Shown here: positions 8,176 through 17,772 of the stretch, in pieces | Position numbering within the stretch: the first letter of the stretch is position 1 | How the letters are laid out: the number at the start of each line of letters is the position of its first letter | From: Polaromonas sp. | GTDB lineage: Bacteria > Pseudomonadota > Gammaproteobacteria > Burkholderiales > Burkholderiaceae_C | Direction: 5' to 3' | Assembly: GCA_021153985.1 (NCBI GenBank) | Contig: JAJKJM010000228.1 | Location: 1-55,728, forward strand | Length of the DNA: 55,728 bases | Made by a program: the position numbers and the translations under genes | The notes under the pieces: generated by a model | What the model saw: the letters and a program-made list of their open reading frames with translations, nothing else | Database searches by the model: none | What the model was told of the DNA's origin: nothing

Positions 8176-8298
8176 GGCTGTTCTTTGGAGTGCGGCATCA
8201 ATTCCCTAGCGGTTTTGATAATTTTGTTGTTTTTGTCATATTACCAAGTAACCTACAGTTTGCACTACGTTGCACCATTTTGGACTCGCCGATTTCTA

Positions 8299-8330
8299 CC
8301 AACGGTTAGTCAACGGTTAGTCAACGGTCA
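8299..8330 (+). repeat. Short tandem repeat of CAACGGTTAGT
   Basis: Three head-to-tail copies of an 11-base unit (CAACGGTTAGT, CAACGGTTAGT, CAACGGTCAAT) lie in the 239-base gap between the response regulator and the YgjP-like gene. The 11-base period is close to one helical turn. Nothing else definite was seen in this gap. Confidence 0.5.
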
Positions 8331-8414
8331 ATGCCTGACTTTTCCCGCCGGTTTCAAGGTCAGCCTGGGGCCTCGGAGCAGTTTTTTGCGGGACCGGCAG
8401 GTTTGCCTGCGCGG

Positions 8415-9404
8415 TTACCAGCGCGGAATGGCCTCATCCTTGAGCTGGCCGCGCAATTCGGCGTAATCCGGCACCACGGTACGCACGGTGTCCCAAAAGC
8501 GCGGGCTGTGGTCCATGACGCGCAAATGGCTCAGCTCGTGCACCACCACATAGTCGATCACTGACTGCCTGAAGTGGATCAGCCGCCAGTTCAGCCGGAT
8601 GGAACCGTCGGCGCTGGCGCTGCCCCAGCGCGTGCCGGCGCTGGAAAGGCTGAGTTTGTGCCACTGCACGCCGAGTTGCGGCGCGAAATGGTTCAGTCGC
8701 TCGATGAACACGCGTTTGGCCTGGCGCATCAGCCAGGCCTGTACCGCGTCGCGGATTTGGTCCGCAGAGGCGTTTTGCGGCAGGCCCACATGCAGCGTGT
8801 GCTGCGCCACGCCGGGCAGGGTGCCAGTGGCCGCGCTGGTTTTAAGCTCGGCGCCGACACCGCCGAAGGCATGCCGCGGATCGATCACCACAATCACCTG
8901 GTCGCCCAGAAAAGGCAGCGTGGTGCCGTCTTTCCAGTCGATGCGCGCGGACTCCATGCGCTCATGGCGAGCGCGGGTCTCCTGCAGCTTGGCCAGAATC
9001 CAGCCGGCTTTTTCCAGCACGGCCTTGTCGATCTCATACAGCGGGACCCACTTGGGCGCGCTCACCGAGAGGCCGTCTGCGCCGGCGGAAAAACCGATGG
9101 TCTTGCGTTTGCTGCGGCGAAATTCATAGGCCACCAGGATGCCGTCGAGCACGGTTTCGCGCGTGGCACGCGGATGGCGGAAAGTGGCTGGCGCCATCGC
9201 CTGCTGCAGGGTTTGGGCGGGAAGCTGGGGGCCGACGAATTCAGCCTCTGCTATCTTTTCAATAGCAGGCTGTGCATTCGGGGCCTGGGCTACAGGCCTT
9301 TTTGGCTTGGGTTTTTTAGGTTTTTGGCCGCCGACCGCCTTGGGGGCCGGCGCAGGCGCGGAATCAAACAGGTCGAGCGTGAACTGAAGAAGCCGTTGCA
9401 TCAT
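8415..9404 (-). CDS. YgjP/SprT-like M48-type metal-dependent hydrolase
   Basis: A 329-residue zinc metalloprotease-like protein of the YgjP (DUF45) family. The catalytic motif HELSH is at residues 289-293, with the third ligand H299 in MDHSPRFW, and LSSAGTRWGSASADGSIRLNWRLIHF just before it is the usual family signature region. The first 80 residues are a proline/lysine/alanine-rich linker absent from shorter YgjP proteins. Part of this linker (roughly residues 34-52) is encoded by an in-frame family A repeat at 9249-9305. The start is ATG at 9404, with another ATG one codon later. It is the last gene of the glyQ-glyS-gmhB-plsC run and starts 38 bases after plsC ends. The cellular substrate is unknown. 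Confidence 0.88.
   Translation of the reverse strand: MMQRLLQFTLDLFDSAPAPAPKAVGGQKPKKPKPKRPVAQAPNAQPAIEKIAEAEFVGPQLPAQTLQQAMAPATFRHPRATRETVLDGILVAYEFRRSKRKTIGFSAGADGLSVSAPKWVPLYEIDKAVLEKAGWILAKLQETRARHERMESARIDWKDGTTLPFLGDQVIVVIDPRHAFGGVGAELKTSAATGTLPGVAQHTLHVGLPQNASADQIRDAVQAWLMRQAKRVFIERLNHFAPQLGVQWHKLSLSSAGTRWGSASADGSIRLNWRLIHFRQSVIDYVVVHELSHLRVMDHSPRFWDTVRTVVPDYAELRGQLKDEAIPRW
9249..9305 (+). repeat. Family A repeat inside the YgjP-like gene
   Basis: TGCTAT with a short hairpin to AATAGC, then exactly 20 bases, then GGGCTACAGGCC. It is read in frame on the minus strand as part of a low-complexity linker (PVAQAPNAQPAIEKIAEA), so the host gene tolerates it. Confidence 0.8.
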
Positions 9405-9442
9405 GGCAGTTTAGCGTGCGAGGCCTGTCTGCACCACCGCAC

Positions 9443-10222
9443 TCAGGTATTGGGTGCGGCAGGCGAAACAGGCGCCGCGGCTGTCTCGCCGGCATAGGCC
9501 TCGGGGTCGAGGCGGCGCATTTCGGCCTCGATCCAGTTTTCGACCTCGCGCATGAGTTCGTCCGGCTGGCGGCCGGCGCTGGGTATCGGCTTGCCGATGG
9601 AGATATCGACAATGCCCGGCGTTTTGATGAAAGCCTTGCGCGGCCAGCATTTGGCCGAGGTCACCGCAATCGGGATCACAGGCGCGCCGGTTTCAATCGC
9701 CAGGCGTGTGCCGCCGGATTTGTAAACGCCCTTCTGGCCGCGCGGAATGCGCGTTCCTTCGGGGAACATGATGACCCAGGTGCCCCCGGCCATCAGGCGT
9801 TTGCCCTGCGCCACCACTTTGCTGAAAGCCTGCGAGCGCTGGCTGCGGTCGATGTGGATCATGTCCATGCGCGCCATGGCCCAGCCGAAAAACGGCACGT
9901 AGAGCAGCTCTTTTTTGAAGACATAGGCCAGCGGGTGCGGCATCAGCGTGGGCATGCAAAAGGTTTCCCAGGTGCTCTGGTGCTTGAGCAGCAGCACCGC
10001 GGCGCTGGTTTTTCCGGTGGGCAGGTTCTCCATGCCGGTCACGCGGTTCTTGATGCCCAAAAGAAACGTGCCGCCGCTGACCGCCACGCGCAGCCAGCCC
10101 GCGCACATCCAGTACATGGTGGTGCTGCTGACAAAAATCGACGCAATGATCACGAAGATGGCCCACGGGATCACCGTGATGGCCATCCACAGAAGATGCA
10201 GGACGGAGCGGATAAAAGGCAT
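9443..10222 (-). CDS. plsC: 1-acyl-sn-glycerol-3-phosphate acyltransferase
   Basis: A 259-residue membrane-bound acyltransferase that would convert lysophosphatidic acid to phosphatidic acid in phospholipid synthesis. A hydrophobic N-terminus (residues 8-33) anchors it. The catalytic motif reads KHQSTWET, that is H81-x4-E86 rather than the textbook H-x4-D. The glycerol-phosphate binding motif FPEGTR is at 153-158 and VIPIAV follows further on. It lies between gmhB and the YgjP-like gene in a leftward operon, an order common in Burkholderiales. The C-terminal tail is alanine/proline rich. Function is well supported; the H-x4-E variant is the only oddity. Confidence 0.92.
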   Translation of the reverse strand: MPFIRSVLHLLWMAITVIPWAIFVIIASIFVSSTTMYWMCAGWLRVAVSGGTFLLGIKNRVTGMENLPTGKTSAAVLLLKHQSTWETFCMPTLMPHPLAYVFKKELLYVPFFGWAMARMDMIHIDRSQRSQAFSKVVAQGKRLMAGGTWVIMFPEGTRIPRGQKGVYKSGGTRLAIETGAPVIPIAVTSAKCWPRKAFIKTPGIVDISIGKPIPSAGRQPDELMREVENWIEAEMRRLDPEAYAGETAAAPVSPAAPNT

Positions 10223-10328
10223 GTGGAAATGTCCCGGCTGTCTGGAAAGTGGAATAAGGGCGCGAAGGTATTGTGCTTGCCGGCTTCAGGGCGTTTCAGG
10301 CTGCAGCCCAGGCGTGGCATAGGTAACC

Positions 10329-10358
10329 CGCTATCATTTTTATATCGCCACCGCCAGG
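10329..10358 (+). repeat. Possible truncated family A repeat at the gmhB 3' end
   Basis: CCGCTATCATTTTTATATCGCCACC resembles the left half of family A, with ATATCGC in place of ATAGCTAC. The right half is missing. It overlaps the gmhB stop codon and encodes its last residues (LAVAI). Confidence 0.4.
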
Positions 10359-10900
10359 GGCCGTACCGCGCGCTGCAAAATGAAATCAGCGAAAGCCGTC
10401 AGGTCGGTGTGCACTGTGGTGCCCGCCGGCAGGCCTTCGGGGGGGCCGTTGGCCGATTTGCCCGTCAGCACCAGGTGCGGCTCGCAACCGGCCGCCGCCC
10501 CCGCCTGCAGGTCACGCAGCGAATCGCCGGCCGTGGGCACGCCCTTGAGCGGCACACCAAAGCGCGCACCGATCTGTTCAAACAGGCCAGGCAAAGGCTT
10601 GCGGCAGTTGCAGCTTTCTTCGGGGCTGTGCGGGCAGTAAAACACCGCATCCACCCGCCCGCCGACGGCCGCGAGCATCTTGTGCATCTTGGCATGCATG
10701 GCGTTGAGCGACGCCACGTCAAACAGGCCGCGCCCCAGCCCCGACTGATTCGACGCGATCACCACGTGCCAGCCCGCATGGTTGAGCCGCGCAATCGCCT
10801 CGAGCGAACCAGGCAGCGGCAGCCATTCGTCCGGCGTCTTGACGAATTCGTCGCTGTCGCTGTTGATGGTGCCGTCGCGGTCGAGGATGACGAGTTTCAT
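10340..10900 (-). CDS. gmhB: D-glycero-beta-D-manno-heptose-1,7-bisphosphate 7-phosphatase
   Basis: A 186-residue HAD-superfamily phosphatase of LPS inner-core heptose synthesis. The nucleophile motif LDRDGT places the aspartates at D7 and D9. The SNQSG motif is at about 50-54 and GDSLRDLQA at about 125. The zinc knuckle typical of GmhB is visible as CPHSPEESCNC (C89, H91, C97, C99). Length matches the family. The start is ATG at 10900. It lies in the leftward run from glyQ to the YgjP-like gene. The last few residues derive from a partial repeat, so the C-terminus may have been altered. Confidence 0.93.
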   Translation of the reverse strand: MKLVILDRDGTINSDSDEFVKTPDEWLPLPGSLEAIARLNHAGWHVVIASNQSGLGRGLFDVASLNAMHAKMHKMLAAVGGRVDAVFYCPHSPEESCNCRKPLPGLFEQIGARFGVPLKGVPTAGDSLRDLQAGAAAGCEPHLVLTGKSANGPPEGLPAGTTVHTDLTAFADFILQRAVRPLAVAI

Positions 10901-10973
10901 GGTGTGGGCACGCCTTGTACTTCGCGCCAGGGACGATCTGCCCGCGCAACGATGATTGAAGTGAGAAGGATGG

Positions 10974-11026
10974 CTTGGGTGCCGACAATGACAAAAGAAT
11001 TTTCACCCAAAATGTCGGCGCCCAAG
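10974..11026. other. Long-loop inverted repeat in the gap before gmhB
   Basis: CTTGGGTGCCGACA (10974-10987) pairs with TGTCGGCGCCCAAG (11013-11026) with one G-U wobble, around a loop of about 25 bases. It lies in the 145-base gap between the small unknown gene and gmhB. There is no T-run, so it is not a classical terminator; an operator or leader structure is possible. Confidence 0.45.
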
Positions 11027-11045
11027 TGAAACAGTTGGCCTTTGT

Positions 11046-11363
11046 TCATGTGGCCATTGCCTCGCGCCGTATGCGCAACCGCTCATCCTCCGCCAGCAAA
11101 AAACCCAGCGGAGACACGCCGCGCAGGGTGGCCGCCTGCTCCGTGTCCGTGCAAACAGCCTGCGTCAGCGTCTCAATATCATCTGATAGCAGGCGCCGCC
11201 AGGTGTCACGGTAAGGCTGGCTGGCGGGCGACACGCCGTGAGACTCCCAACGGTTCAGGACTTCCAGCGCATGTTGCTTCAACACAGGCCGCTCGCGCAA
11301 CCTGTCCACAGCCACCTTATGGAAGGCAAGTGTGAAGGTTTCAATCTGCTGCTGCGAAGGCAT
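11046..11363 (-). CDS. Small conserved-looking hypothetical protein
   Basis: A 105-residue soluble protein of unknown function, rich in helix-forming residues. Visible stretches are HALEVLNRWESHGVSPASQP, YRDTWRRLLS and SPLGFLLAEDERLRI. No signal peptide, membrane segment or catalytic motif is evident. The start is ATG at 11363, only 10 bases after the glyS stop codon, so it is probably translated from the same message. It separates glyS from gmhB in a run that otherwise follows a familiar Burkholderiales order. The frame has normal GC-rich codon use, which supports a real gene. The motif-like ends may indicate a small family restricted to this order, but that is inference. Confidence 0.65.
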   Translation of the reverse strand: MPSQQQIETFTLAFHKVAVDRLRERPVLKQHALEVLNRWESHGVSPASQPYRDTWRRLLSDDIETLTQAVCTDTEQAATLRGVSPLGFLLAEDERLRIRREAMAT

Positions 11364-11373
11364 ATGTGTGAGT

Positions 11374-13485
11374 TTATGCCGCCAGCCGCGACAAGTCAGC
11401 CACCTTGTTCATGGCGACGTGCAGCGTTGCTAGCAGGCCGAGGCGGTTGGCCTTGAGTGCCGGGTCTTCAGCGTTGACCATCACGCCGTCGAAGAAGGCA
11501 TCGACCGGCGCCTTGAGCGCAGCCAATGCTTGCAGTGATGCCGCGTAGTCGCCGGATGCAAAAGCGGCTTCGGCTTTAGGGCCGGCAGTCTTCAGGGCTT
11601 CAGCAAGCGACTTCTCGGCCGCCTCCTGCAGCAACTCAGGCTTGACGGCGGCTTCGACTGTGCCTTCAGCCTTCTTCAGAATATTGCCAACGCGCTTGTT
11701 GGCCGCTGCCAGCGCAGGCGCTTCCGGCAACGCGGCAAAGGCACGAACAGCCGCCAGGCGCTTGGCCACATCGCCCAGGCGCTGGGGTTTCAGCGCCAGC
11801 ACGGCGTCGACTTCCTGCGCGCTGTAGCCCTGCTCGCGCAGGGAGCCGGCGAGGCGGTCGTAAATGAAATCGACCAGCGCGACCGACGCGTCCTGGATCT
11901 TGTCGCCGAACACCGGCTGGGCGCCTTGCACCAGTTCCAGCACGCCCAAAGGCAGGTCTTTCTCGACCAGCATGCGGATTACGCCCAATGCATGGCGGCG
12001 CAGCGCAAACGGGTCCTTGTCGCCAGTGGGCAGGTTGCCGATGCCGAACATGCCGACCAGCGTTTCCAGCTTGTCGGCCAGCGCCACGATCACGCCGACG
12101 GTGTTGCGCGGCAGCTCGTCGCCGGCAAAACGCGGCTTGTAGTGGTCTTCAATCGCGTCGGCCACGTCGGCGCTGAGGCCGTCGTTGAGCGCGTAGTAGC
12201 GGCCCATGGTGCCTTGCAGCTCAGGGAACTCGCCCACCATGTCGGTCACCAGGTCGGTCTTGGCCAGCTCGGCGGCGCGCTGCACATCGGCAACCCGTCC
12301 CACGTCGATGCGGTTGGCGATAGCTTCTGCGATGGCGCGAACGCGTTGCGTGCGCTCACCCTGCGTGCCCAGCTTGTTGTGATACACCACCTTGCCCAGG
12401 CCTTCAACGCGCGAAGCCAGGGTCTTCTTGCGGTCCTGGTCAAAGAAGAACTTCGCATCGGCCAGGCGCGGGCGCACCACGCGCTCGTTGCCGCCGATCA
12501 CCGCGCTCGCGTCGGTGGGGCTGATGTTGCTGACGACCAGGAACTTGTTGGTGAGCTTGCCCAATGCGTCGAGCAGCGGAAAGTATTTCTGGTTGGCCTT
12601 CATCGTGAGGATGAGGCATTCCTGCGGCACGCCGAGGAATTCGGTTTCAAATTCGCAAACCAGCACATTGGGCCGCTCGACCAGTGCGGTCACTTCATCA
12701 AGCAATGCGTCATCGTCAATCGCCTTGACGCCGCCGCCGACCTTGGCCGCAGCCGCCGCCAGTTGTTTGACGATTTCGGCCTTGCGCGCGGCAAAGCTGG
12801 CGATCACCGCACCGTCTTTTTGCAGCGTGGCGGCGTAGCTGTCGGCGTCTTTCAGTACCACCGGGTCCACAGCGGCCTCAAAGCGGTGGCCGTGCGTGAT
12901 GTTGCCGGCCTTCAGGCCCAGCGCCTCAATGGCCACCACGTCACTGCCGTGCAACGCGACCAGGCCGTGGGCCGGGCGCACAAACTTCACATCGCTCCAG
13001 CCATCGGCCAATTGGTAGGTCATGACTTTGGGAATCGGCAATTTGGCGATGGACTCGAGCAAGGCCTTTTGCAGGCCTTCAGCCAGCGTGGCGCCCTTGA
13101 CGGTGCTGTCATAAAACAATGCCTCCGCCTTGCCATCGGGTGCGCGCTTCAGGCCGGCAACTGCCGACGCATCAGCGCCCAGCGCCTGCAGCTTTTTGAG
13201 CAAGGCGGGCGTGGCGTTGCCGGATGCATCCAGCCCCACCGCCACCGGCATGAGTTTTTGAGACACGGCCTTGTCGGCGGCGCCGCCGGCAACAGCCGTG
13301 ACATGCGCGGCCAGGCGGCGTGGCGAGGCAAATGCGGTGAGTACCGAGTCGGCAGCCGTCAGGCCTTGTGCCTTGAGCTGCTCGAACAGCACACCGGCAA
13401 AGGCATCGCCCAGCTTTTTAAGCGCCTTGGGCGGCAGCTCTTCGACAAACAGTTCTACGAGAAGGTTTTGGGTCGTCATCGTCAT
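11374..13485 (-). CDS. glyS: Glycyl-tRNA synthetase beta subunit
   Basis: A 703-residue beta subunit of the heterotetrameric alpha2-beta2 glycyl-tRNA synthetase, needed for tRNA(Gly) recognition and aminoacylation. The N-terminus LLVELFVEELPPKAL and the region CLILTMKANQKYFPL are characteristic, as is the late IRMLVEKDLPL stretch. The length is normal. The start is chosen at ATG 13485, with another ATG at 13479; the frame extends further upstream but would run into glyQ. The gene begins 5 bases after the glyQ stop, so its ribosome binding site lies inside the end of glyQ and the two subunits are probably translationally coupled. Confidence 0.96.
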   Translation of the reverse strand: MTMTTQNLLVELFVEELPPKALKKLGDAFAGVLFEQLKAQGLTAADSVLTAFASPRRLAAHVTAVAGGAADKAVSQKLMPVAVGLDASGNATPALLKKLQALGADASAVAGLKRAPDGKAEALFYDSTVKGATLAEGLQKALLESIAKLPIPKVMTYQLADGWSDVKFVRPAHGLVALHGSDVVAIEALGLKAGNITHGHRFEAAVDPVVLKDADSYAATLQKDGAVIASFAARKAEIVKQLAAAAAKVGGGVKAIDDDALLDEVTALVERPNVLVCEFETEFLGVPQECLILTMKANQKYFPLLDALGKLTNKFLVVSNISPTDASAVIGGNERVVRPRLADAKFFFDQDRKKTLASRVEGLGKVVYHNKLGTQGERTQRVRAIAEAIANRIDVGRVADVQRAAELAKTDLVTDMVGEFPELQGTMGRYYALNDGLSADVADAIEDHYKPRFAGDELPRNTVGVIVALADKLETLVGMFGIGNLPTGDKDPFALRRHALGVIRMLVEKDLPLGVLELVQGAQPVFGDKIQDASVALVDFIYDRLAGSLREQGYSAQEVDAVLALKPQRLGDVAKRLAAVRAFAALPEAPALAAANKRVGNILKKAEGTVEAAVKPELLQEAAEKSLAEALKTAGPKAEAAFASGDYAASLQALAALKAPVDAFFDGVMVNAEDPALKANRLGLLATLHVAMNKVADLSRLAA

Positions 13486-13490
13486 CGCTC

Positions 13491-14420
13491 TTACGCAGCC
13501 TTCTTCGTCATCGGAGTCATTTGTTCCACCCATTCACGCGGCGCCATCGGGAAGCCCAGGCGCTCACGGCTTTCGTAATAGCTTTGCGCCACGGCGCGGG
13601 CGAGGTTGCGGATGCGGCCAATGTAGGCGGCGCGCTCGGTCACGCTGATGGCGCCGCGGGCGTCCAGCAGGTTAAAGCTGTGTGCGGCTTTGAGCACTTG
13701 CTCGTAAGCGGGCAGGGCCAGTTGCACGTCGATCAAATGCTTGGCCTGCTTCTCATGCGCGGTGAAGGCGGTGAACAAAAAGTCGGCATCGCTGTGCTCG
13801 AAGTTGTAGGTGGACTGCTCGACCTCGTTCTGCTTATAAACGTCGCCGTAGCTCAGCTTGGAGCCGTCGGGCCCTTCCGTCCAGGTCAGGTTGTAGACGT
13901 TGTCCACGCCTTGCAAATACATGGCCAGGCGCTCCAGGCCGTAGGTGATTTCGCCGGTGGCGGGTTTGCAGTCGATGCCGCCGACCTGCTGGAAGTAGGT
14001 GAACTGCGTGACTTCCATGCCATTGAGCCAGACTTCCCAGCCCAGGCCCCAGGCGCCCAGCGTCGGGTTTTCCCAATCGTCTTCGACAAAGCGGATGTCG
14101 TTTTTCTTCAGGTCAAAACCCAGCGCCTCGAGCGAGCCGAGATAAAGCTCCAGGATGTTGGCGGGTGCGGGCTTGAGCACCACCTGGTACTGGTAGTAGT
14201 GCTGCAGGCGATTGGGGTTCTCGCCGTAGCGGCCATCTTTGGGGCGGCGGCTGGGCTGCACATAGGCAGCTTTCCAGGGCTCGGGGCCGAGCGCGCGCAG
14301 AAAGGTGGCGGTGTGCGAGGTGCCGGCGCCGACTTCCATGTCATAGGGTTGCAGCAGCGCGCAGCCCTGGTCAGCCCAGTAGGACTGCAGCTTCAAGATG
14401 ATTTGCTGGAAAGTGAGCAT
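13491..14420 (-). CDS. glyQ: Glycyl-tRNA synthetase alpha subunit
   Basis: A 309-residue class II aminoacyl-tRNA synthetase catalytic subunit. Typical sequence is visible from the start: [28 protein letters not shown], and the motif-2 region [19 protein letters not shown]. Later [20 protein letters not shown] and [13 protein letters not shown] are diagnostic of the bacterial alpha subunit. The start is ATG at 14420. It is the first gene of the leftward operon glyQ-glyS-unknown-gmhB-plsC-YgjP. The 82-base gap to the LysR gene upstream is GC-rich and holds the promoter region; no clear -10/-35 pair was identified. Confidence 0.97.
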   Translation of the reverse strand: MLTFQQIILKLQSYWADQGCALLQPYDMEVGAGTSHTATFLRALGPEPWKAAYVQPSRRPKDGRYGENPNRLQHYYQYQVVLKPAPANILELYLGSLEALGFDLKKNDIRFVEDDWENPTLGAWGLGWEVWLNGMEVTQFTYFQQVGGIDCKPATGEITYGLERLAMYLQGVDNVYNLTWTEGPDGSKLSYGDVYKQNEVEQSTYNFEHSDADFLFTAFTAHEKQAKHLIDVQLALPAYEQVLKAAHSFNLLDARGAISVTERAAYIGRIRNLARAVAQSYYESRERLGFPMAPREWVEQMTPMTKKAA

Positions 14421-14502
14421 AGGAATGGGTTCAGGACAAAAGCGCGGCGCCTGAGGCGGCGCCGGGAGGGCAAGGCCGCACCGGACAGCGGTGCGAAACC
14501 GT

Positions 14503-15486
14503 TCATTTTACGCGGCGGCGGCGCGCGGGCGCCGGGGCGGCGGTGGCCGGCGCCACGTCGGGCGGCACGTACCAGGCTGGTGCGGTCCTGAAGGCCTCGA
14601 CGAGGAAATCCACCATCACGCGCACCTTGGCGCTAAGGTGCCGGCGGCTGGGGTAGACCGCCAGCACGTCGGTGTCGGGCAGGCGGTAACCCGGCAGCAG
14701 CGGCACCAGGTGCCCCGCACGCAAGTCCTCGCCCACCAGAAAGGCTGGCTGCCAGATCACACCCTGCCCGGCCAGGGCCGCTTCACGCGCCGTGTCGCCG
14801 TTGTTGGCAAGCATGACGTAGTTGACCCTGACCACGTGCTCCCGCGCCTCTTGGTCCACAAAATGCCACTCGTTGGCGGTGGCCGCGTAGGTGTAACCCA
14901 GGCAGCGGTGCGCTGCCAGGTCGGCGGGCACCTGCGGGGTGCCGTGACTCTTGAGATAGGCAGGCGCCGCGCAGACGATGTTGCGGGAGGTGGCCAGCTT
15001 GCGCGCCGCGTGGGTGGCCGGACCTGCGCGTGAGATACGGATGGCCATGTCATAACCCTCTTCGACGATGTCGACCACCCGGTCGCTGAGGGCGATGTCG
15101 AGCTCGACGTCGGGATAACTTTGCATGAAGCGCGGCCACAGCGGTGCCAGCTGGCGTATGCCGAAGCTCACGGGCGCGTTGATGCGCAGGCGGCCACGCG
15201 GCTGCAGGGTGGCCGACGAAGCCAGCGCTTCGGCATCGGCCACTTCTTCAAGAATGGATTTGCTGCGCTCGTACAGGGCCTCACCGCTTTCGGTGAGCGA
15301 GAGCTTGCGCGAACTGCGGTTAAGCAGGCGCGTGCCGAGGTGGGCTTCCAGCTCGTTGATATAACGGGTGACGTTGGCCGGCGAGGTGTCCAGCGCATCG
15401 GCCGCACGCGTGAAACTGCCGCGGCCGACGACGGTGGCGAACACTTCAAACGCGCGCAAACGGTCCATTTCGGCCCCATTGTTCAT
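14503..15486 (-). CDS. LysR-family transcriptional regulator
   Basis: A 327-residue LysR-type regulator. The N-terminal winged HTH (about residues 7-66) shows [20 protein letters not shown] and [20 protein letters not shown]. The effector domain starts at about residue 95 ([16 protein letters not shown]). The C-terminal 25 residues are an alanine/proline/arginine tail not usual for the family. ATG at 15486 ([10 protein letters not shown]) and ATG at 15468 (MDRL) are both possible starts. It is divergent from an SDR gene across a 130-base gap, the classic layout for a LysR regulator and its target. The inducer is unknown. Confidence 0.9.
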   Translation of the reverse strand: MNNGAEMDRLRAFEVFATVVGRGSFTRAADALDTSPANVTRYINELEAHLGTRLLNRSSRKLSLTESGEALYERSKSILEEVADAEALASSATLQPRGRLRINAPVSFGIRQLAPLWPRFMQSYPDVELDIALSDRVVDIVEEGYDMAIRISRAGPATHAARKLATSRNIVCAAPAYLKSHGTPQVPADLAAHRCLGYTYAATANEWHFVDQEAREHVVRVNYVMLANNGDTAREAALAGQGVIWQPAFLVGEDLRAGHLVPLLPGYRLPDTDVLAVYPSRRHLSAKVRVMVDFLVEAFRTAPAWYVPPDVAPATAAPAPARRRRVK

Positions 15487-15616
15487 AAAAGATGAATGAT
15501 TAAATCACTTTTAAGGTCTTTTACCAATAGAAGATGAATCGTACATTGGACTCATCGGCAGGCAAGAAGGGCCACCGACCAGGAAACACTTCAACAAACG
15601 ACAAAAGGACATCAAC
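15487..15616. promoter_or_regulatory. Divergent LysR/SDR promoter region with candidate LTTR sites
   Basis: This 130-base gap is AT-rich beside the LysR start. TGATTAAATCA (15497-15507) is an interrupted palindrome of the LysR-box kind, and AAGATGAAT occurs twice as a direct repeat (about 15490 and 15531). A ribosome binding site AAAGGA precedes the SDR ATG at 15617. The assignment to LysR binding is by position only. Confidence 0.4.
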
Positions 15617-16396
15617 ATGAGCACGCAAACCCAAACCTCTTCTTCCGCACCCCGTTTTGCCAACAAGACGGTGCTCGTCACCGGCGGCAACAGCGGCATC
15701 GGCCTGGCCACCGCGCTGCAATTCGCAGCGCAAGGCGCCCGCGTTGTGATCACCGGGCGCGACCAGGCATCGCTGGACAAAGCCAAAGCCCAACTGGGCC
15801 AAGGCGCCATCGCGCTGCGCAACGACGCCGGCGCTACCGGCTCAGCCAAGGCGCTGGCCGCGGCGCTGACCGCTGAAGGCATCACGCTGGATGCCGTCTT
15901 TATCAATGCCGGCCTGGCCAAATTCGCCCCGCTGGAAGGCGTGGACGAAGCCCTCTGGGACGACACCTTCAACGTCAATGTGAAGGGCGCCTTCTTTGCC
16001 ATCCAGGCTCTGTCGCCGCTGCTGAACACGGGCGCCGCCATCATCCTGAACGGCTCCATCAACGCCCACATCGGCATGCCCAACTCCAGCGTCTATGCCG
16101 CCAGCAAGGCCGCGCTGATTTCGCTGGCCAAGACACTGTCGTCGGAGCTGGTCGCACGCGGCATCCGCGTCAATGTGGTGAGCCCCGGCCCGGTGACGAC
16201 ACCGCTGTACGGCAAGCTGGGCGTGCCCGCCGACCAGCTGGATGCAATGGCCGCCGGCATCCAGGCGCAAGTACCGCTCAAACGGTTCGGCACGCCTGAC
16301 GAAGTGGCCAGCGCCGTGGTGTACCTGTCGTCGCCCGATGCAGCCTTCATCCTGGGCACCGAGCTCATCGTCGACGGCGGCATGAGCCAGCTGTAA
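15617..16396 (+). CDS. SDR-family NAD(P)-dependent oxidoreductase
   Basis: A 259-residue classical short-chain dehydrogenase/reductase. The cofactor motif TGGNSGIG lies at about residues 24-31, the structural NAG (INAGLAKFAP) at about 98-100, the catalytic serine in NGSINAHIG, and the YAASK tyrosine/lysine pair at about 160-164. It ends with IVDGGMSQL, typical of the fold. The start ATG at 15617 is preceded by AAAGGACATCAAC. It is transcribed divergently from a LysR regulator and ends at a strong bidirectional terminator. No substrate can be assigned. Confidence 0.9.
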   Translation: MSTQTQTSSSAPRFANKTVLVTGGNSGIGLATALQFAAQGARVVITGRDQASLDKAKAQLGQGAIALRNDAGATGSAKALAAALTAEGITLDAVFINAGLAKFAPLEGVDEALWDDTFNVNVKGAFFAIQALSPLLNTGAAIILNGSINAHIGMPNSSVYAASKAALISLAKTLSSELVARGIRVNVVSPGPVTTPLYGKLGVPADQLDAMAAGIQAQVPLKRFGTPDEVASAVVYLSSPDAAFILGTELIVDGGMSQL

Positions 16397-16421
16397 ATCA
16401 CACAGCCCTGCCGCGCCAAAG

Positions 16422-16458
16422 AAAAAGGGCGATGCCATTGCCGGCATCGCCCTTTTTT
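16422..16458. terminator. Bidirectional rho-independent terminator
   Basis: AAAAAGGGCGATGCC pairs perfectly with GGCATCGCCCTTTTT around a 6-base loop (ATTGCC). An A-run on the left and T-run on the right let it act in both directions. It sits between the convergent SDR and asparaginase genes. Confidence 0.92.
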
Positions 16459-16476
16459 GTATCAGCCTTGGGGTGC

Positions 16477-17592
<1,116 letters not shown>

Positions 17593-17772
17593 TCAGTTTG
17601 GAACGCACAGGAAGTTAACGGAATATCGCGTTGACGGCTGCCTGTGGCGTGATTTCCCTCGGCCAGTGGCGCAAGGTGGCCCATCGTAGCCATGCCGCCC
17701 GCGCCTGGCGATGCATAATGTAACGAGGGGTATGAATAAAACTCACACCCCAGCTCACAATCCGGCAGCGAC

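Noticed and set aside
8299..8330. CRISPR-like array
   Set aside because: The repeats are 11-base, directly adjacent, with no spacers and no cas genes.
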